NCBI RefSeq assembly: GCF_013377855.1 | Contig: NZ_JABXYJ010000003.1 | Location: forward strand, 259,259-323,258 | Source of the DNA: Cognatundibacterium oligocarboniphilum | GTDB taxonomy: Bacteria > Pseudomonadota > Gammaproteobacteria > Burkholderiales > Burkholderiaceae_D | Direction of reading: 5' to 3' | DNA length: 64,000 bases | Shown here: positions 27,933-37,846 of the stretch, one piece after another | Layout of the letters: the number at the start of each line of letters is the position of its first letter | Numbering within the stretch: position 1 is the stretch's first letter | Position numbers and translations under genes: made by a program | The notes under the pieces: model-generated | What the model saw: the letters and a program-made list of their open reading frames with translations, nothing else | The model's database searches: none | What the model was told of the DNA's origin: nothing

Positions 27933-28739
27933 TTAATTCAGTCCCAGCACATCGTACATGTCAAACAACCCGTTGGCCTTGTCGCTCAGAAAACGTGCCG
28001 CACGCAGACTGCCGTGGGCATAGGTGACCCGGCTGGACGATTTATGGGAAATCTCGACCCGTTCGCCGATGCCGGCAAACAGCACCGTATGATCGCCGAC
28101 AATGTCGCCACCGCGGATGGTGGCAAACCCGATCGAAGACGGATCGCGCTCGCCAGTCACCCCTTCGCGCGCGAACACGCCGACTTCATTCAGATCGCGC
28201 CCCAGTGCACTGGCGATTACTTCACCCATTTTGAGCGCAGTACCGGAAGGCGCGTCCACTTTGTGACGGTGATGCGCTTCGATAATCTCAATATCGTAGC
28301 CGCTTGCAAAACTTTTGGCGGCCATCTCCAGCAGTTTCAGCGTCACATTGACGCCGACACTCATGTTCGGGGCAAACACAATCGCCGTTTTTTTAGCAGC
28401 CTCTGCAATCGCTGCCTTACCGGCCTCATCAAAACCGGTGGTGCCGATAATCATCTTGACGCCATGCGCAGCGCAATATTCCAGATGTTTCAGCGTTCCC
28501 TCGGGACGGGTAAAATCAATCAGGAATTCAGCATCTGTCAGCGCCACTGCTAAATCCGATGTAATCAGCACGCCGCATGGCTTGCCCAGCGCAGCCGCAG
28601 CATCGGTGCCGATCGCCGGCGAGCCGGCCACATCCAGCGCACCTGCCAGCACCATATCATCCGCGTTGGCAATCGCTTCAATCAACATCTTACCCATACG
28701 GCCGGATGCACCGGCAACAGCTACTCTCAATACTGTCAT
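27933..28739 (-). CDS. dapB: 4-hydroxy-tetrahydrodipicolinate reductase
   Basis: An enzyme of the diaminopimelate/lysine pathway that supplies peptidoglycan cross-links (268 residues). The dinucleotide motif is [14 protein letters not shown]. The substrate loop is [20 protein letters not shown], which includes the catalytic His and Lys. It lies 11 bases downstream of bamE, so it is likely co-transcribed. Confidence 0.97.
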   Translation of the reverse strand: MTVLRVAVAGASGRMGKMLIEAIANADDMVLAGALDVAGSPAIGTDAAAALGKPCGVLITSDLAVALTDAEFLIDFTRPEGTLKHLEYCAAHGVKMIIGTTGFDEAGKAAIAEAAKKTAIVFAPNMSVGVNVTLKLLEMAAKSFASGYDIEIIEAHHRHKVDAPSGTALKMGEVIASALGRDLNEVGVFAREGVTGERDPSSIGFATIRGGDIVGDHTVLFAGIGERVEISHKSSSRVTYAHGSLRAARFLSDKANGLFDMYDVLGLN

Positions 28740-28750
28740 ACAAGCTTTCT

Positions 28751-29308
28751 TTACTTTTTATCTTTTTTCTTGGTGGCGCCATCGAAATCGGCCAGCGATT
28801 CCACTTTGCTGCCCACCAGTGCCGACTCGGTAATCCGTGCCAGATATTCCTGTTCCGTCGGCAAGTCACCGCCTTCGAATCTGGCAACCGTGTTATTTTT
28901 GAAGAAAATAGTGACGCGACTAGCAATCTGCTCACCATTCGGCTTGGTCAGACGGAAAGGGTAATCCCAGCGGTCTTCGTGGAACATATCGGTCAGCAAT
29001 GCCGTGCCGAGTACGAAACGCACCTGTTCACGGGTCATGCCTTCCTTGATCTGGGACATCATTTCCTGCGACACGAAATTGCCCTGCTGCACAGTAATGC
29101 GATACGGCGAAATATAGCCCAGGAATTTTTTGACTCCGGTCGGGGTATACACCTGGGTGCCCGCAGCAGCGTTACTGGTCTGCGCTTTAGCCGCCTGATC
29201 CACCGACAGCGGCGTCTGGGATGCGCAGGCAGTCAGACTTGCCAGGGCAGCGATGAGCGTCAGATAACCTGTCTTGCCCTGAAGAAATTCGGAAAACAAC
29301 AATCGCAT
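28751..29308 (-). CDS. bamE: Outer membrane assembly lipoprotein BamE
   Basis: A lipoprotein subunit of the BAM complex that inserts outer-membrane barrels. It has 185 residues from the ATG at 29306-29308, with a lipobox LTAC (C28). The SmpA/OmlA fold is visible as [33 protein letters not shown]. It is longer than the enteric BamE by a low-complexity insert after the lipobox and a C-terminal tail ending KKKDKK. It is divergent from fur, a conserved pairing in Betaproteobacteria. Confidence 0.93.
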   Translation of the reverse strand: MRLLFSEFLQGKTGYLTLIAALASLTACASQTPLSVDQAAKAQTSNAAAGTQVYTPTGVKKFLGYISPYRITVQQGNFVSQEMMSQIKEGMTREQVRFVLGTALLTDMFHEDRWDYPFRLTKPNGEQIASRVTIFFKNNTVARFEGGDLPTEQEYLARITESALVGSKVESLADFDGATKKKDKK

Positions 29309-29383
29309 AGGAACCTCAGTAATTGAGCAACATGCCCTAAAACCCGATATCATAAAGCAGATAGCATTCTTTTGACTGAAAAC

Positions 29384-29815
29384 ATGACAAACAGCACTCC
29401 AAACCTGAAAGCCAGCGGTCTCAAAGCGACCTTGCCACGCCTGAAAATTCTGGAAATTTTCCAGAACAGCAAGGTACGGCACCTGACTGCGGAAGATGTC
29501 TACAAGATTTTACTAAACGACAATATGGATGTCGGACTGGCAACAGTATATCGGGTGCTGACCCAGTTTGAACAGGCAGGCTTATTGCACCGTAATCACT
29601 TTGAGACTGGTAAAGCCATTTTCGAGCTCAATGAAGGCTCGCACCACGACCATCTGGTCTGTCTGGATTGCGGACGCGTGGAAGAATTTTTTGATGCTGG
29701 TATTGAGCAACGCCAGACCGCCATTGCCGCCGAACGCGGCTTTAAGATCGCAGACCACGCACTGGCGATCTACGGTAACTGCACGAAGGAAAATTGCGAA
29801 CACAAAAACAGGTGA
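29384..29815 (+). CDS. fur: Ferric uptake regulator Fur
   Basis: An iron-dependent repressor of 143 residues. The N-terminal winged helix contains [14 protein letters not shown] and [18 protein letters not shown] as recognition region. The regulatory site [18 protein letters not shown] has the HHDH metal ligands and the first CxxC; a second pair is C..NC near the C-terminus. I chose the ATG at 29384; a TTG four codons upstream is in frame. The 75-base gap to the divergent bamE must contain both promoters. Confidence 0.96.
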   Translation: MTNSTPNLKASGLKATLPRLKILEIFQNSKVRHLTAEDVYKILLNDNMDVGLATVYRVLTQFEQAGLLHRNHFETGKAIFELNEGSHHDHLVCLDCGRVEEFFDAGIEQRQTAIAAERGFKIADHALAIYGNCTKENCEHKNR

Positions 29816-29923
29816 TCGTCACCGGGCAAAGTCATTGATTGATCCTCGTCAGCCAGCGGAAACCTCTGGAATGTGTCCGTTCTACCATGACTGTCAGACG
29901 GTTTTCGACGGAGATCCCGCGAA

Positions 29924-30322
29924 TCATCGTTCCGTGCTGTTGTTATTCAGCTTGGCTGCCACAGAATGAACCGTGTCAATAATTTTCTGCGCATTGAAGG
30001 GTTTCAGGATGAAGCCGTGTATGCCTGTTCTGACTGCCGCACTCACAGTTTCCTGATCCTTACTGGCCGTCACCAGCAGCACCAGCGAATCCGGCAGCAT
30101 ATCCTTGAGTTTGGGCAGGATATCGAGTCCGCTGACTTTCGGCATCACCACATCGAGCAGAATCATGTCCGGCCTGAGCTTCAATGCCATATCCAGTCCG
30201 GTTCCGCCATCTGTCGCTTCGCCGACAACATGATAACCCTCGTCACGCAATATCACGCGTAAGATCTCGCGCGTGATTTTATTATCGTCAATGAGCAGAA
30301 TCTCAATATCTTTTTTATTCAT
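29924..30322 (-). CDS. Stand-alone receiver-domain response regulator (CheY-like)
   Basis: A 132-residue protein made of a single receiver domain. The acidic pocket is D12/D13, the phosphorylation site D57 (MILLDVVMP), with T85 and K107 (KPF) in the expected places. There is no output domain, so it should act by protein contact. It lies 13 bases downstream of hrcA on the same strand. No histidine kinase is adjacent, so its partner is unknown. Confidence 0.88.
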   Translation of the reverse strand: MNKKDIEILLIDDNKITREILRVILRDEGYHVVGEATDGGTGLDMALKLRPDMILLDVVMPKVSGLDILPKLKDMLPDSLVLLVTASKDQETVSAAVRTGIHGFILKPFNAQKIIDTVHSVAAKLNNNSTER

Positions 30323-30335
30323 ACCGCTCGCCCTC

Positions 30336-31355
30336 TCAGTGACTCAGGGCACTGGACAGCAATTTTGCCGTGATATCCACAATCGGAATGACTCTCTCGT
30401 ACGCCATCCGAGTAGGGCCGATCACGCCCAGCGTACCGACAATCTTGCCATTGACACCATAGGGCGCCGTCACAATGCTCATTTCCTCCATCGGCACCAG
30501 TTGCGATTCGCCGCCGATAAAAATCTGCACGCCGCCGGCCTTGCTGGAAACGTCCAGTAATTGCATCAGCCCGCTTTTTTGTTCAAACATATCAAACAAT
30601 TTGCGCAGCGACGCCATGTTGGATGACCAGTCCTGCACATGCAACAGATTGCGCTCGCCGGAAATCACGACTTCGTCGGCCTGATCTGCCAGCGCGTCGC
30701 TGCCAGCGGCAACGGCAGCCTGCATCAGCCGGCTCATATCACTCTGGAGTTGCTGCAATTCATGGTTGAGCCGCAAACGCGCCTCCTCAAAACCGTGACC
30801 GCTGAAATGCTGATTCAGATAGTTGGCAGCCTGTGTCAATTGTGCCGGGGTGTAATCCACATCAGTCAGCAGCAGGCGGTTATGCACTTCGCCGCTGGGC
30901 TCTACGACGACCAGCAGGATCCGCTTTTCAGACAGGCGCAAAAACTCCACCTGCTGGAATACCGATTCGGTACGCGGCGTCATCACCACCCCGGCAAACT
31001 GGGACAGGGAAGATAATGTCTGCGCCGCATTGGCGATAATTTTCTGCGGCGGCTGCGACAGGATACCCGGCTGTATGCGCGATTCCAGTGCCGTTTCATC
31101 GATTTCCTGCACCGTCAGCAATTCATCCACAAACAAGCGGTAGCCGCGCGGTGTCGGCACCCTTCCGGCTGAGGTATGCGGGCTGGCAACAAATCCCATC
31201 TCTTCGAGGTCTGCCATGACATTTCTGATGGTCGCCGGCGATAACTCCAGTCCGGAAATTCTGGACAAAGCGCGTGAACCGACTGGCTGACCATCCGCAA
31301 TGTAATGTTCAACGAGGGCTTTTAATAAGGTCTGGGCACGATGATCGAGTTGCAT
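30336..31355 (-). CDS. hrcA: Heat-inducible transcription repressor HrcA
   Basis: A 339-residue repressor of chaperone genes that binds CIRCE elements. The winged-helix N-terminus includes [22 protein letters not shown], and [20 protein letters not shown] follows. I find no CIRCE-type inverted repeat directly upstream, and groEL/dnaK are not in the window, so its targets lie elsewhere. It is transcribed away from nadK, with a HAD phosphatase gene between them. Confidence 0.95.
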   Translation of the reverse strand: MQLDHRAQTLLKALVEHYIADGQPVGSRALSRISGLELSPATIRNVMADLEEMGFVASPHTSAGRVPTPRGYRLFVDELLTVQEIDETALESRIQPGILSQPPQKIIANAAQTLSSLSQFAGVVMTPRTESVFQQVEFLRLSEKRILLVVVEPSGEVHNRLLLTDVDYTPAQLTQAANYLNQHFSGHGFEEARLRLNHELQQLQSDMSRLMQAAVAAGSDALADQADEVVISGERNLLHVQDWSSNMASLRKLFDMFEQKSGLMQLLDVSSKAGGVQIFIGGESQLVPMEEMSIVTAPYGVNGKIVGTLGVIGPTRMAYERVIPIVDITAKLLSSALSH

Positions 31356-31399
31356 GTCTTCATTCTAGGCGAGTGACGGGGCGATGAACACAGGAAACT

Positions 31400-32095
31400 T
31401 CACAACCACTCTGTTAAATCATGTAAATCTTTAAATTCTGCATCCGGCAATATATGCTGATGACGCGGATCAGCAGACGGCATACCGCTGCGATTCATCC
31501 AGCCCGCACGCAATCCGGCCTGTTGCGCGCCCTCTACATCCAGCAACAGATCATCCCCGACATACAGGACTGACTGCGGCACCAAGCCCAGCGCATCACA
31601 TGCTGCCAGGAAAATGCGCGGATCGGGTTTAGCGCAACCGAACTGATGCGCGGCGACCGACACTTCGAAATGCGGCGCGAGGCCAATGGCCTGCAAATCG
31701 GCAAAACCATTCGATACCGTGCCCAACCGCACCTTCTGCGCCAGTGTTTGTAATGCGGGTCGGACATCCTCATACAGGCTGACCTGATTGCGGGCTGCCG
31801 CAAACACCGCCATCGCCTGGTCGGCTTTGGCCGGGTCCTCGTCATGTTCAATCAGAATCTGGCGCAACAATGTATGACGCAAAGCCCATAAATCATAGGA
31901 AAAGCGGGGGTCGCTGGCTACCAGCGCCTGCCGCCGTTCGCGCAGGCTGTCTATGGTATGCAGGGCAGTGACCGCCGGTACGTGTTCCTGCATCCAGGCA
32001 TGCAGGCGGCTTTCTGCATGCCGGATGACCGGTGCGACCGGCCACAACGTATCGTCCAGATCCAGCAAGACTGCTTTAATTATCATAAATGGCAT
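31400..32095 (-). CDS. HAD-superfamily hydrolase
   Basis: A 231-residue phosphatase of the HAD superfamily. Motif I is LLDLDDTLWP (nucleophile D12, acid D14), motif II TVSNG, and motif III/IV CAKPDPRIF ... YVGDDLLLD. The alpha-helical cap between motifs I and II is of the C1 type, as in YjjG/phosphoglycolate phosphatase relatives. The substrate cannot be assigned. It is upstream of hrcA by 44 bases on the same strand and divergent from nadK. An alternative start three codons later is possible. Confidence 0.85.
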   Translation of the reverse strand: MPFMIIKAVLLDLDDTLWPVAPVIRHAESRLHAWMQEHVPAVTALHTIDSLRERRQALVASDPRFSYDLWALRHTLLRQILIEHDEDPAKADQAMAVFAAARNQVSLYEDVRPALQTLAQKVRLGTVSNGFADLQAIGLAPHFEVSVAAHQFGCAKPDPRIFLAACDALGLVPQSVLYVGDDLLLDVEGAQQAGLRAGWMNRSGMPSADPRHQHILPDAEFKDLHDLTEWL

Positions 32096-32160
32096 TCAAT
32101 CTGTTCATTTCTTCCTTAATTATGGTCTAATCTGAGACGTTACGTCACTACTCTTTCTTT

Positions 32161-33054
32161 ATGACTGTCCAGGCCAAAACAATCGCCCTTATCGGAAAAT
32201 ACAATGCAGCAGGTATTGCTGGTTCGATCAGTGCGCTGGCCAGTTTTCTCGATCAAGCCGGTCATACCGTCGTGCTGGAAGCGGAGACCGCCAGTTATAT
32301 CGAACTCGATGCGTTTGCCGTCATGTCGGTGCCGGATATCGGCAAGCAGGCGGATGCGGCGATTGTGGTCGGCGGCGACGGCACCATGCTGGGGATTGCG
32401 CGCCAGCTGGCGCCGTACAATGTGCCGCTGATCGGCATCAATCAGGGCCGGCTGGGTTTTATCACCGACATTCCACTCGATCGGATGATGCCGGTTGTTG
32501 CCGAAATGCTGGAAGGTAAATACACCTCCGAGCGACGCAGCCTGCTGCAGGCGATTGTAGTGCGGGGCGGGGATCAGATTTTCAGCGGCGTGGCCTTCAA
32601 CGACATCGTGGTATCACGCGGCACCGGTTCCGGTATGGTGGAGTTGCGGGTCGAAGTCGACCGCCACTTCATGTACAACCAGCGTTCTGACGGCTTGATC
32701 GTCTCAACCCCGACCGGTTCGACTGCCTACGCCTTGTCTGCCGGTGGGCCATTGCTGCACCCCAGTCTGGATGGTATCGCCATGGTGCCGATCGCACCGC
32801 ACGCGCTCTCCAATCGTCCGATTGTGCTGCCGGACAGCAGCGAAATTGTGATTGAGATCGTGGCAGGCAAGGATATCAGCGTGAATTTTGATATGCAGAC
32901 TTTTGCCAGTCTGCTGCATCAGGACCGGATCATCGTCAAACGCTCTGCGCACACCGTCACCTTTCTGCACCCGAAAGACTGGAATTATTACGACACCCTG
33001 CGCGAAAAACTGCACTGGAATGAATATCCCTCGGTGGAAGGTGCACTGAGCTGA
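32161..33054 (+). CDS. nadK: NAD kinase
   Basis: Phosphorylates NAD to NADP with ATP or polyphosphate (297 residues). It has the diagnostic GGDGT at residues 71-75 and the conserved segments [36 protein letters not shown]. It is followed by recN at 76 bases. The nadK-recN order opposite hrcA is typical of Betaproteobacteria. Confidence 0.97.
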   Translation: MTVQAKTIALIGKYNAAGIAGSISALASFLDQAGHTVVLEAETASYIELDAFAVMSVPDIGKQADAAIVVGGDGTMLGIARQLAPYNVPLIGINQGRLGFITDIPLDRMMPVVAEMLEGKYTSERRSLLQAIVVRGGDQIFSGVAFNDIVVSRGTGSGMVELRVEVDRHFMYNQRSDGLIVSTPTGSTAYALSAGGPLLHPSLDGIAMVPIAPHALSNRPIVLPDSSEIVIEIVAGKDISVNFDMQTFASLLHQDRIIVKRSAHTVTFLHPKDWNYYDTLREKLHWNEYPSVEGALS

Positions 33055-33130
33055 TTCCGGTTGCTACAATAGCAGCTGCTTTTTCCTTCCGTTTTTTGTA
33101 TTGTGTTCTTTCTGTTGGCACCTCACTACT

Positions 33131-34777
33131 ATGCTGCGCACGCTTGCTATTCGTGATTTTGTGATTGTTGAAGTGGTCGAGCTGGAATTTTCATCCGGTT
33201 TCAGCGCACTGACCGGCGAAACCGGTGCCGGTAAATCGATCCTGATTGATGCGCTGAGCCTCGCGCTGGGTGGACGCGGTGACGCCAGCATGGTGCGCGA
33301 ATCGGCAGCCAGGGCCGATATCAGCGCTGAATTTTCCACCGGCCAGCATATCAACGATTGGCTGGAACAACACGATTTCAGCACGCCGGAGCAGCAACTG
33401 ATCCTGCGCCGCACGATCGACAATGCCGGACGCTCTAAAGCCTGGATTAACGGCATCACCGCCACCGCCACCCAGTTACGGGAACTTGGTGATCTGCTGG
33501 TCGATATCCATGGTCAGCATGCCCATCAGTCGCTACTGCGCAGCGAGGCGCAGCGTGCATTGCTCGATATGCAGGGCAATCTGCAAACGCAGGTGCAGGA
33601 AACGGCAAACCGTTATCAGGTCTGGCGCAAATTACAGCAGCAACGGCAAGAATTTGAAACCAATGCCAAAAACGTGCTGCAGGAAAGAGAACGGCTTGAA
33701 TGGCAGGTCGGCGAACTCGACAAACTGCAGATCCGTGAAGGTGAATGGGAACAGATCAGCCAGGAGCACAGCAGGCTGGCCCATGCCGCCAGCCTGCTGG
33801 ATGGTGCTCAGGAAGCCGCTTCCCTGATTGCGGATGCCGAACATCCGGTACTGTCGCAATTGTCAGCGATGCAGCAAAAACTCAGCAAGCTGCAGGATTA
33901 TGACGCGGCGCTGCACCCGGTCACCGAATCGCTCGAATCTGCCTGCATCCATCTGCAGGAAACCATGTATGCGCTGCATGATTACCTCGGCCGCACCGAG
34001 CTGGACCCGGCGCGTCTGCGCGAGGTAGAGGCAAGGGTGGAAGCCATCCACAGCACGGCGCGCCGCTTTCATGTGGCGCCGGAGCATCTGCATCATGAAC
34101 ACACGTCACTGACAGAACAGCTGCAACAGCTGGCCGATGCCAGCGACCTGGACAGCCTCCGGATTCAGGAAGACAAAGCCCTGCAAAGCTATCTGCAGAC
34201 TGCGCAAAAACTCAGCAAGGCCAGACAGAAAATCGCCAGGGAAATGGGCGCCGCCGTCACAGCAGCAATGCAGGATCTGAGCATGAGCGGCGGCAGTTTC
34301 AGCGTCGCACTGCATCCGGCCGAACCAGCCGCACATGGCCTGGAACAGGTCGAATTCCTGGTGGCGGGACACACCGGCGTACAGGCGCGGCCATTGGCGC
34401 GGGTGGCGTCTGGCGGCGAACTGGCGCGGATTTCACTGGCGATTTCCGTCATCACTTCCTGTGCCACGGCTACCCCGACCCTGATTTTTGATGAAGTCGA
34501 CAGCGGCATCGGCGGCGGTGTTGCCGAAGTCGTCGGCCGTCTGTTGAAACGTCTGGGACAGGATCGTCAGGTATTGTGTGTAACCCATCTGCCGCAGGTC
34601 GCCAGCCAGGCCAACCATCATTTCCAGGTCAGCAAGGACCAGCAGCGCGGCAAAACCATTTCCCGGATTCAGCTACTCGATAATCCGCAGCGGGTTGAGG
34701 AAATTGCCCGTATGCTGGGAGGTATCGAAATCACGGCAACCACCCGTCAGCATGCCAGGGAATTACTGGCTTCCTGA
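33131..34777 (+). CDS. recN: DNA repair protein RecN
   Basis: An SMC-like ATPase for double-strand break repair (548 residues from the ATG at 33131). It has Walker A GETGAGKS (29-36), a long helical middle with coiled-coil arms, the ABC signature RVASGGELARISLA and Walker B PTLIFDEVDSGIGGG near the C-terminus. An in-frame TTG 30 bases upstream lacks support. No SOS (LexA) box could be confirmed in the 76-base gap to nadK. Confidence 0.96.
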   Translation: MLRTLAIRDFVIVEVVELEFSSGFSALTGETGAGKSILIDALSLALGGRGDASMVRESAARADISAEFSTGQHINDWLEQHDFSTPEQQLILRRTIDNAGRSKAWINGITATATQLRELGDLLVDIHGQHAHQSLLRSEAQRALLDMQGNLQTQVQETANRYQVWRKLQQQRQEFETNAKNVLQERERLEWQVGELDKLQIREGEWEQISQEHSRLAHAASLLDGAQEAASLIADAEHPVLSQLSAMQQKLSKLQDYDAALHPVTESLESACIHLQETMYALHDYLGRTELDPARLREVEARVEAIHSTARRFHVAPEHLHHEHTSLTEQLQQLADASDLDSLRIQEDKALQSYLQTAQKLSKARQKIAREMGAAVTAAMQDLSMSGGSFSVALHPAEPAAHGLEQVEFLVAGHTGVQARPLARVASGGELARISLAISVITSCATATPTLIFDEVDSGIGGGVAEVVGRLLKRLGQDRQVLCVTHLPQVASQANHHFQVSKDQQRGKTISRIQLLDNPQRVEEIARMLGGIEITATTRQHARELLAS

Positions 34778-34854
34778 TGCCACGGCTGGCACCATGGATT
34801 GACCGACGCATTGATCCGCCCCATTTATCCAAACCATTACAACAGAACTGACAC

Positions 34855-35961
34855 ATGCGCTTTTTGAAAGAACCTGATTACTCCCACGGTAAAACCGGAA
34901 AAACGGCAGTCGTGCTGATCAATCTCGGCACGCCGGATGCACCGACCGCGTCGGCAGTGCGTCGCTACCTGAAACAATTCCTGTGGGACAGACGAGTGGT
35001 GGAAGTGCCGCGATTCATCTGGTGGCTGATCCTGCACCTGATTATTCTGCCGTTCCGATCTGCTCAGTCGGCCAGAAAATATGCGTCTATCTGGACCAAT
35101 GACGGCTCGCCGCTGCTGGTGCATACCGCCAAACAGGCCGCGTTGCTCAAAGGCTATCTGGGTGAACGCGGCCACGAAGTGCATGTTGTCCATGCCATGC
35201 GCTACGGCTCGCCATCGATTCCATCCGTACTGGAAAAACTGAAAACAGACGGTTACGACCGCCTGCTGATGCTGTCGGCGTATCCGCAATATTCCGCCAC
35301 CACCACGGCATCAAATTTTGACGCGGTATTCCGGCACTACCAGCAGGTGCGAAATATTCCGGAATTGCGTCTGGTCAGAAATTATCACGACCATGAGGCT
35401 TACATCGAGGCGCTGCGTCAGTCCGTGTTGCAGCACTGGCAAACGGAAGGTCGTCCTGAAAAGCTGGTCATGAGTTTTCATGGTCTGCCCAAAACATTTC
35501 TGTTGCGTGGTGACCCATATCATTGCGAATGTTATAAAACAGCCCGCCTGCTGGCAGAAAAACTGGGGCTGGGCAAAGAGGAATACATCGTCAGTTTCCA
35601 GTCCCGGCTGGGCCGCGCGGAATGGCTGCAGCCGTACACTGCCCCGACGGTCAGACAACTGGTGAAAGACGGCATCAGGCGGATCGACGTGATCTGCCCC
35701 GGTTTTATTGCCGACTGCCTGGAAACGCTGGAGGAAATCGCGATTGAAGTCCGCGCTGAATTCCTGCAGGCAGGCGGCAAGGAATTTCATTACATCCCCT
35801 GCCTCAACGAATCGCCAGTGTGGATGCGCGCTCTGGCCGAAATCGCCGAGCAGCATCTGATCGGCTGGCCGACCATGCTCACCGCCAGCATGCGTGAAGA
35901 ACAGAAAAAACAAGCGCTACAGAGCCGCGCCGAAGCAAAGCGGCTTGGCGCCGATCACTGA
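34855..35961 (+). CDS. hemH: Ferrochelatase
   Basis: Inserts Fe2+ into protoporphyrin IX, the last step of heme synthesis (368 residues). The conserved active-site region is [18 protein letters not shown], with the metal-site His; [14 protein letters not shown] and the C-terminal acidic segment around [10 protein letters not shown] also fit. The N-terminal [13 protein letters not shown] is characteristic. It is followed two bases later by apaH, which is likely co-transcribed. Confidence 0.97.
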   Translation: MRFLKEPDYSHGKTGKTAVVLINLGTPDAPTASAVRRYLKQFLWDRRVVEVPRFIWWLILHLIILPFRSAQSARKYASIWTNDGSPLLVHTAKQAALLKGYLGERGHEVHVVHAMRYGSPSIPSVLEKLKTDGYDRLLMLSAYPQYSATTTASNFDAVFRHYQQVRNIPELRLVRNYHDHEAYIEALRQSVLQHWQTEGRPEKLVMSFHGLPKTFLLRGDPYHCECYKTARLLAEKLGLGKEEYIVSFQSRLGRAEWLQPYTAPTVRQLVKDGIRRIDVICPGFIADCLETLEEIAIEVRAEFLQAGGKEFHYIPCLNESPVWMRALAEIAEQHLIGWPTMLTASMREEQKKQALQSRAEAKRLGADH

Positions 35962-35963
35962 TC

Positions 35964-36791
35964 ATGCCAGTCACGTATTTCATCGGCGACATTCAGGGCT
36001 GCGCTACCGAGCTGCGCCAGTTGCTGACGCTGATTGAGGCCACAACACCGGACGCCCGCTATCTGTTTGCCGGTGATCTGGTGAACCGGGGACCGGAATC
36101 ACTCGACAGCCTGCGCCTGATCCGCAGTCTGCAACAACAGGGGCGCGCCGACAGTGTGCTGGGCAATCACGATCTGCATCTGCTGGCGGTGGCGCATGGA
36201 ATACGGCCGTCCCACAAAGATGACACGCTGCAGGATATCCTGCAGGCGCCGGACCGCGAAGCGCTGCTCAGCTGGCTGCGCCAGCGGCCGATGGCGATCA
36301 TGGAACAGCAACATCTGCTGATCCATGCCGGACTCTACCCGGCATGGAGTGCCAGCCAGACCCTGCAACTGGCAGGAGAAGTCGAAAACATGCTGCGCGG
36401 GGATGGCTGGCTGGACTTCCTGCGCCACATGTATGGCAATCAGCCGGATGTCTGGAATGACGACTTGCAGGGCGACGACCGCCTGCGCTGCATCATCAAT
36501 GCGCTGACCCGGATGCGCTTTTGCGACCAGAGCGGCCGCATGGATTTTACGATCAAGGATGGTGCAGCCTCGGCACCGCCCGCTTATCTGCCGTGGTTTG
36601 ATCTGCCGCGCCGCAGCACCGATTGCACGGTGGTGTTCGGCCACTGGTCCACGCTGGGACTGGTGTTACGTCCGAACCTGATCAGCCTCGATACCGGATG
36701 CGTCTGGGGCGGCAAGCTGACTGCAGTCTGCCTGGAAACCCGCCAAGTGATCCAGATAGACAGTCCGCAACACCGCAAACCCGGCAGATAA
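35964..36791 (+). CDS. apaH: Bis(5'-nucleosyl)-tetraphosphatase, symmetrical
   Basis: Splits Ap4A into two ADP and removes Np4A caps from RNA. It has 275 residues with the metallophosphatase motifs GDIQGC (8-13), [17 protein letters not shown] and the later HAGLYP. The length matches ApaH. It starts two bases after the hemH stop. Downstream, at 36826-36904, lies copy B of the dispersed repeat. Confidence 0.96.
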   Translation: MPVTYFIGDIQGCATELRQLLTLIEATTPDARYLFAGDLVNRGPESLDSLRLIRSLQQQGRADSVLGNHDLHLLAVAHGIRPSHKDDTLQDILQAPDREALLSWLRQRPMAIMEQQHLLIHAGLYPAWSASQTLQLAGEVENMLRGDGWLDFLRHMYGNQPDVWNDDLQGDDRLRCIINALTRMRFCDQSGRMDFTIKDGAASAPPAYLPWFDLPRRSTDCTVVFGHWSTLGLVLRPNLISLDTGCVWGGKLTAVCLETRQVIQIDSPQHRKPGR

Positions 36792-36825
36792 ATCCCTGAC
36801 AGTCCGGTGCAGGTCTTGTGGAACA

Positions 36826-36904
36826 CAAAATATACTCTCTCCCAGTATATTTGAAAGTCGTTTATTTACCCAGAGGATAGGGTATATTTAAGGAATACTC
36901 CCCT
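36826..36904. repeat. Dispersed intergenic repeat, copy B
   Basis: A 79-base AT-rich element between the convergent apaH and acyltransferase genes. It shares the 12-base start CAAAATATACTC and the 10-base end ATACTCCCCT, at the same distance, with copy A (22379-22456). It contains two hairpins: AAATATACT/AGTATATTT (36828-36852) and TACCC/GGGTA (36867-36884). A further stem GGTTTTT/AAAAACC (36926-36942) next to the acyltransferase stop may be a terminator. Confidence 0.5.
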
Positions 36905-36944
36905 TAAAAATCAATTATAACGGTTGGTTTTTCAGAAAAACCGT

Positions 36945-37787
36945 TCAGGTTTCGGCAAACACACCCAGCGCCTGCATCACCGCACTGCGCGCCTGTTGCG
37001 CGACATCGCGGCGGTGTGCGCCTTCGGTAGAAATGGCAGGCAGACGAATCAGTTCAGCGGTCATGCGCGGCGCCTTCAGGATAGCGCGCAAGCTATCGAC
37101 AAACGTCATCTCGCCAATGAAATCGGCTGCCGCGTGAAACTGTCCGCTGGCGTCGGTATAGCGAATCACGAAAGGCTGCACCATCACCTTTGCCTCAATC
37201 GCTGCCTCAAATAGATTAGCGTGAAATGGCAGCACCGTTCCCTGCGCGGCAGTCGTGCCTTCGGGGAAAAAAGCAATCCGCTTGCCTGCCTGAATCTGAT
37301 GCACCAATCCTTCATATATCCGGCGCACCTCGCGCTGCTTGCCGCGTGCCAGAAAAATCGTCCCGGCCTGCTCGCACAACCAACCCACCAGCGGCCAGCT
37401 ACGGATATCCGCCTTGGCAACAAAATGACAGGGATGCAGCGTGTTAATCACAAAAATATCGAGCCAGGAAACATGGTTCGACACGATCAGTGCCGTTTCC
37501 GCCACGGCACCTTCGCTGGCATCACGGAATGCCACATCGACGGTGCAGATCGCCAGCAATTGCTGCGACCAGCGGCGAATCAGGCGCTCACGCCGCTCAG
37601 GGCTGGAAAAAGGGAACTGGCAGGCACAGGTCAGCATACCTGCCATCAGGTGAACAAAGATACGGAAAAAATGCCAGACAATCATGCCAAACCTGTCAGA
37701 TATCCAGAGCGGATATCGCTCATCATATTTCTTGTTGATCGGAACCGGCTCCGTTGCAGTAATCGCCGGAGCCGGATAGTCATGCAT
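36945..37787 (-). CDS. Lysophospholipid acyltransferase (PlsC-like)
   Basis: A 280-residue membrane-associated acyltransferase. The catalytic block NHVSWLD (104-110, HX4D) and substrate motif FPEGTT (174-179) are intact, and a hydrophobic helix precedes them (about 34-55). It could be a 1-acyl-glycerol-3-phosphate acyltransferase or an ornithine-lipid type OlsA; the sequence does not decide. It is transcribed after the pyrimidine genes, 59 bases downstream of the dihydroorotase-like gene. Confidence 0.85.
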   Translation of the reverse strand: MHDYPAPAITATEPVPINKKYDERYPLWISDRFGMIVWHFFRIFVHLMAGMLTCACQFPFSSPERRERLIRRWSQQLLAICTVDVAFRDASEGAVAETALIVSNHVSWLDIFVINTLHPCHFVAKADIRSWPLVGWLCEQAGTIFLARGKQREVRRIYEGLVHQIQAGKRIAFFPEGTTAAQGTVLPFHANLFEAAIEAKVMVQPFVIRYTDASGQFHAAADFIGEMTFVDSLRAILKAPRMTAELIRLPAISTEGAHRRDVAQQARSAVMQALGVFAET

Positions 37788-37846
37788 ATGCGTTTCAGGT
37801 GGATCGCATCAGGCAGGCCGCGCCGGGCCTGATGCTGCCGCTCGTT

